From positions 124,001-188,000 of the forward strand of contig NZ_CAJYHX010000019.1 of NCBI RefSeq assembly GCF_913774285.1: a stretch of DNA of 64,000 nt, read 5' to 3'. The notes under the pieces are model-generated. The model was given only the letters and a program-made list of their open reading frames with translations, did not search any database and was not told the DNA's origin. Source of the stretch: an uncultured Sphingomonas sp. GTDB lineage: Bacteria; Pseudomonadota; Alphaproteobacteria; Sphingomonadales; Sphingomonadaceae. Below, one piece after another: positions 62,831 to 64,000 of this stretch (positions are counted from its first letter, which is position 1; each line of letters starts with the position of its first letter). Made by a program: the position numbers and the translations under genes.

Positions 62831-63660
62831 GCGGTAGGTTCCAGTGCTCGCTCGGCGCCGACGGGCGCGGCATGGGGAAAGATGAAGCGGTGTTCGGGAG
62901 CCGCCGCGCGCAGTCGGTCGCGGGCGACGGGGTCGGCGACGAGCAGCGCGGTGCTCAGCGCCTCGGCCTCGGCACCGGTCGCGGCGGCCGCGACGGCGGT
63001 GGCGGGGGTGGTGACGATCGCGCCGTCGGTCGGGCGGATCATCGCGGCGCGGCCCGGCTTGGCGGCGCCGGTGCCGATGGTGGACGAGATCGACAGCGAT
63101 GCGTCCTGCAGCTCCAGTTCGACCAGCCAGGCCCCCTCGTCCTCGGGGTGCGGCACGGCGAGCGGCCAGCCGCCGCCGAGCGGGTGTTGGCCGAGCACCG
63201 CGATCGAGCTTTCGCCGGCGGAGAGCAGGGCGGAGGTCACGCCCATCGCCCGAAGCGCGGTGACGGCGTGGTCGAGCGCATGGCCCTTGCCGAAGCCACC
63301 GAAGTCGAAGGTCAGCGGGCGATCGGTTGAAACCTGGCGGCTGGCGGGATCGATCGTGAGCGAGGACCAGCTACCGAGGCTGGGGTCGAACAGCCCGCCG
63401 GTCTCGCGCCAAAGCGCATCTACCTGCAGCAGTGCGCCGAACAGCAGTCGGTCCTCCACCACCGCACTTCCGCCGCGAGAGAGCGCGTCGTTGAGCGCGG
63501 TGGCAGGCGAGGGGCGGTGGATCGTCAGCGCGTCCTCCACCGAGAGAATCGCCGCCTTGGCGGCGGCGAGCGCGGCGGGGTCGTCGCAGCCGAACAGGTG
63601 CAGCTCGACCCGCGTGCCCATGGCGGCGAACCGCGCCACGCTCGCCTCCATGTCGGTCAT
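62827..63660 (-). CDS. apbE: FAD:protein FMN transferase ApbE
   Basis: 277 residues. ApbE blocks are seen: FAAMGTRVELHLFG near the start, LFDPSLGSWSSL (about 89-100), DFGGFGKGHALDHA (about 118-131), and GAEAEALSTALLV (about 225-237), which provides Mg2+ and flavin contacts. The family moves FMN from FAD onto a threonine or serine of exported flavoproteins. There is no obvious signal peptide, so a cytoplasmic form is possible. It starts one base after the upstream gene's stop and overlaps the next Gfo/Idh/MocA gene. No FMN-binding acceptor domain is encoded in the window. Confidence 0.92.
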   Translation of the reverse strand: MTDMEASVARFAAMGTRVELHLFGCDDPAALAAAKAAILSVEDALTIHRPSPATALNDALSRGGSAVVEDRLLFGALLQVDALWRETGGLFDPSLGSWSSLTIDPASRQVSTDRPLTFDFGGFGKGHALDHAVTALRAMGVTSALLSAGESSIAVLGQHPLGGGWPLAVPHPEDEGAWLVELELQDASLSISSTIGTGAAKPGRAAMIRPTDGAIVTTPATAVAAAATGAEAEALSTALLVADPVARDRLRAAAPEHRFIFPHAAPVGAERALEPTA

Positions 63661-63661
63661 A

Positions 63662-64000
63662 TCAGCCGCGCACTTCCCAGCCGGGCTCGTAATCGACCGC
63701 CCAGAGCTTCCGCGCCGCAGCTTCCTTGGGCTTGCCGGTGGCGGGATCGACGGTGATCGCGCCGCCGGTGTGATAGGCCATGTTGCCGAGGTGGCAGAGC
63801 GTCGTGCTGATATGCCCCTCCTGGATCGGCGAGTGCAGCGCCGTCTCGGTGCCGCGGACCACGCCGAGGAAGTTGGCGGCGTGGTAGACGTCGAGCGCGC
63901 CTTCGCCGACGGTGCCGGTCGTTTCCGATTCCGCCGGTGCCTTCACTTCGCGGATCCGCTTGCCGGCAAGGTCGTACAGCTCGAAGCCGTTGCGATCGAC
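63662..64000 (-). CDS. Gfo/Idh/MocA family oxidoreductase, C-terminal part only
   Basis: The frame continues past the right edge. The visible 112 residues are the C-terminal end, with ANFLGVVRGTETALHSPIQEG and HISTTLCHLGNMAYHTGGAI, the closing blocks of Gfo/Idh/MocA proteins, where the barrel-like sheet is followed by a NFL(D)xxR...EGHxSTxLCHLGNIAxR pattern. The ORF track's start at 63946 is a GTG inside the gene. It is the first visible gene of the operon with apbE and two other oxidoreductases. Its cofactor-binding part and signal peptide lie outside the window. Confidence 0.85.
   Translation of the reverse strand, partial: VDRNGFELYDLAGKRIREVKAPAESETTGTVGEGALDVYHAANFLGVVRGTETALHSPIQEGHISTTLCHLGNMAYHTGGAITVDPATGKPKEAAARKLWAVDYEPGWEVRG

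Overview
The window is high-GC DNA that is almost fully coding and reads as chromosome of a sphingomonad (alphaproteobacterium, Sphingomonas-like). The signs are two large TonB-dependent receptors, an alphaproteobacterial SOS operator (GTTC-N7-GTTC) in front of lexA, the mfd/sdhE/recG neighbourhood, the gltA/gltX/comEC/lexA/moeA neighbourhood, a DUF2336 protein beside a sensor kinase, and several PilZ proteins. I see no phage, insertion sequence, integrase or CRISPR array. The accession and exact species cannot be determined from the sequence.

Layout. 0-2.7 kb: end of a cytochrome c maturation operon (ccmG end, ccmH, a CcmI-like TPR protein), then a stand-alone radical SAM protein. 2.7-7.2 kb: alanine dehydrogenase divergent from an Lrp/AsnC regulator, kup K+ uptake, a 2H RNA phosphoesterase, tRNA-Met. 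7.2-12 kb: an ArsB-like and an MFS transporter, tRNA-Asn, and a moaA-nadK pair. 12-16 kb: an EAL phosphodiesterase with a degenerate GGDEF domain, a globin-coupled chemoreceptor, an NTF2-like secreted protein. 16-23 kb: mfd, sdhE, a small unknown gene, recG, PilZ. 23-30 kb: tyrS, a DOMON-like protein, NamZ muramidase, an unusual nucleotidyltransferase-like membrane protein, and a DUF2336 / sensor-kinase pair in which the kinase has lost its phosphoacceptor histidine. 30-39 kb: small envelope proteins, a YcbB-type L,D-transpeptidase, then a sugar block (GluP-type MFS, SGNH hydrolase, GH97 glycosidase) and an ABC exporter. 39-44 kb: TonB receptor, MarR regulator, citrate synthase. 44-51 kb: a C-terminal stump of gltX, comEC overlapping a class B3 metallo-beta-lactamase, a secreted unknown, lexA, moeA. 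51-64 kb: a PilZ protein, astD, selO, an alpha/beta hydrolase, a second TonB receptor, a short squalene-cyclase-like protein, and an operon of Tat-exported Gfo/Idh/MocA oxidoreductases with apbE running off the right end.

How parts fit together. Several gene pairs overlap by 4 bases, suggesting translational coupling: ccmH/ccmI, kup/thpR, MFS/ArsB-like, moaA/nadK, SGNH/GH97, comEC/B3 lactamase, apbE/Gfo. The two TonB receptors, the GluP/GH97 block, NamZ and the Gfo-ApbE operon suggest an organism that scavenges oligosaccharides and cell-wall fragments. Cyclic di-GMP turnover (EAL protein) and two PilZ proteins are present, without a biosynthetic enzyme in view.

The items most worth a second look are the amputated gltX in an otherwise conserved syntenic block, the histidine-less sensor kinase beside DUF2336, the Gfo/ApbE export operon, the compact QW-repeat protein that lacks the DxDD acid, and the nucleotidyltransferase-like membrane fusion. 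I did not find anything I can claim with confidence to be a wholly new system.
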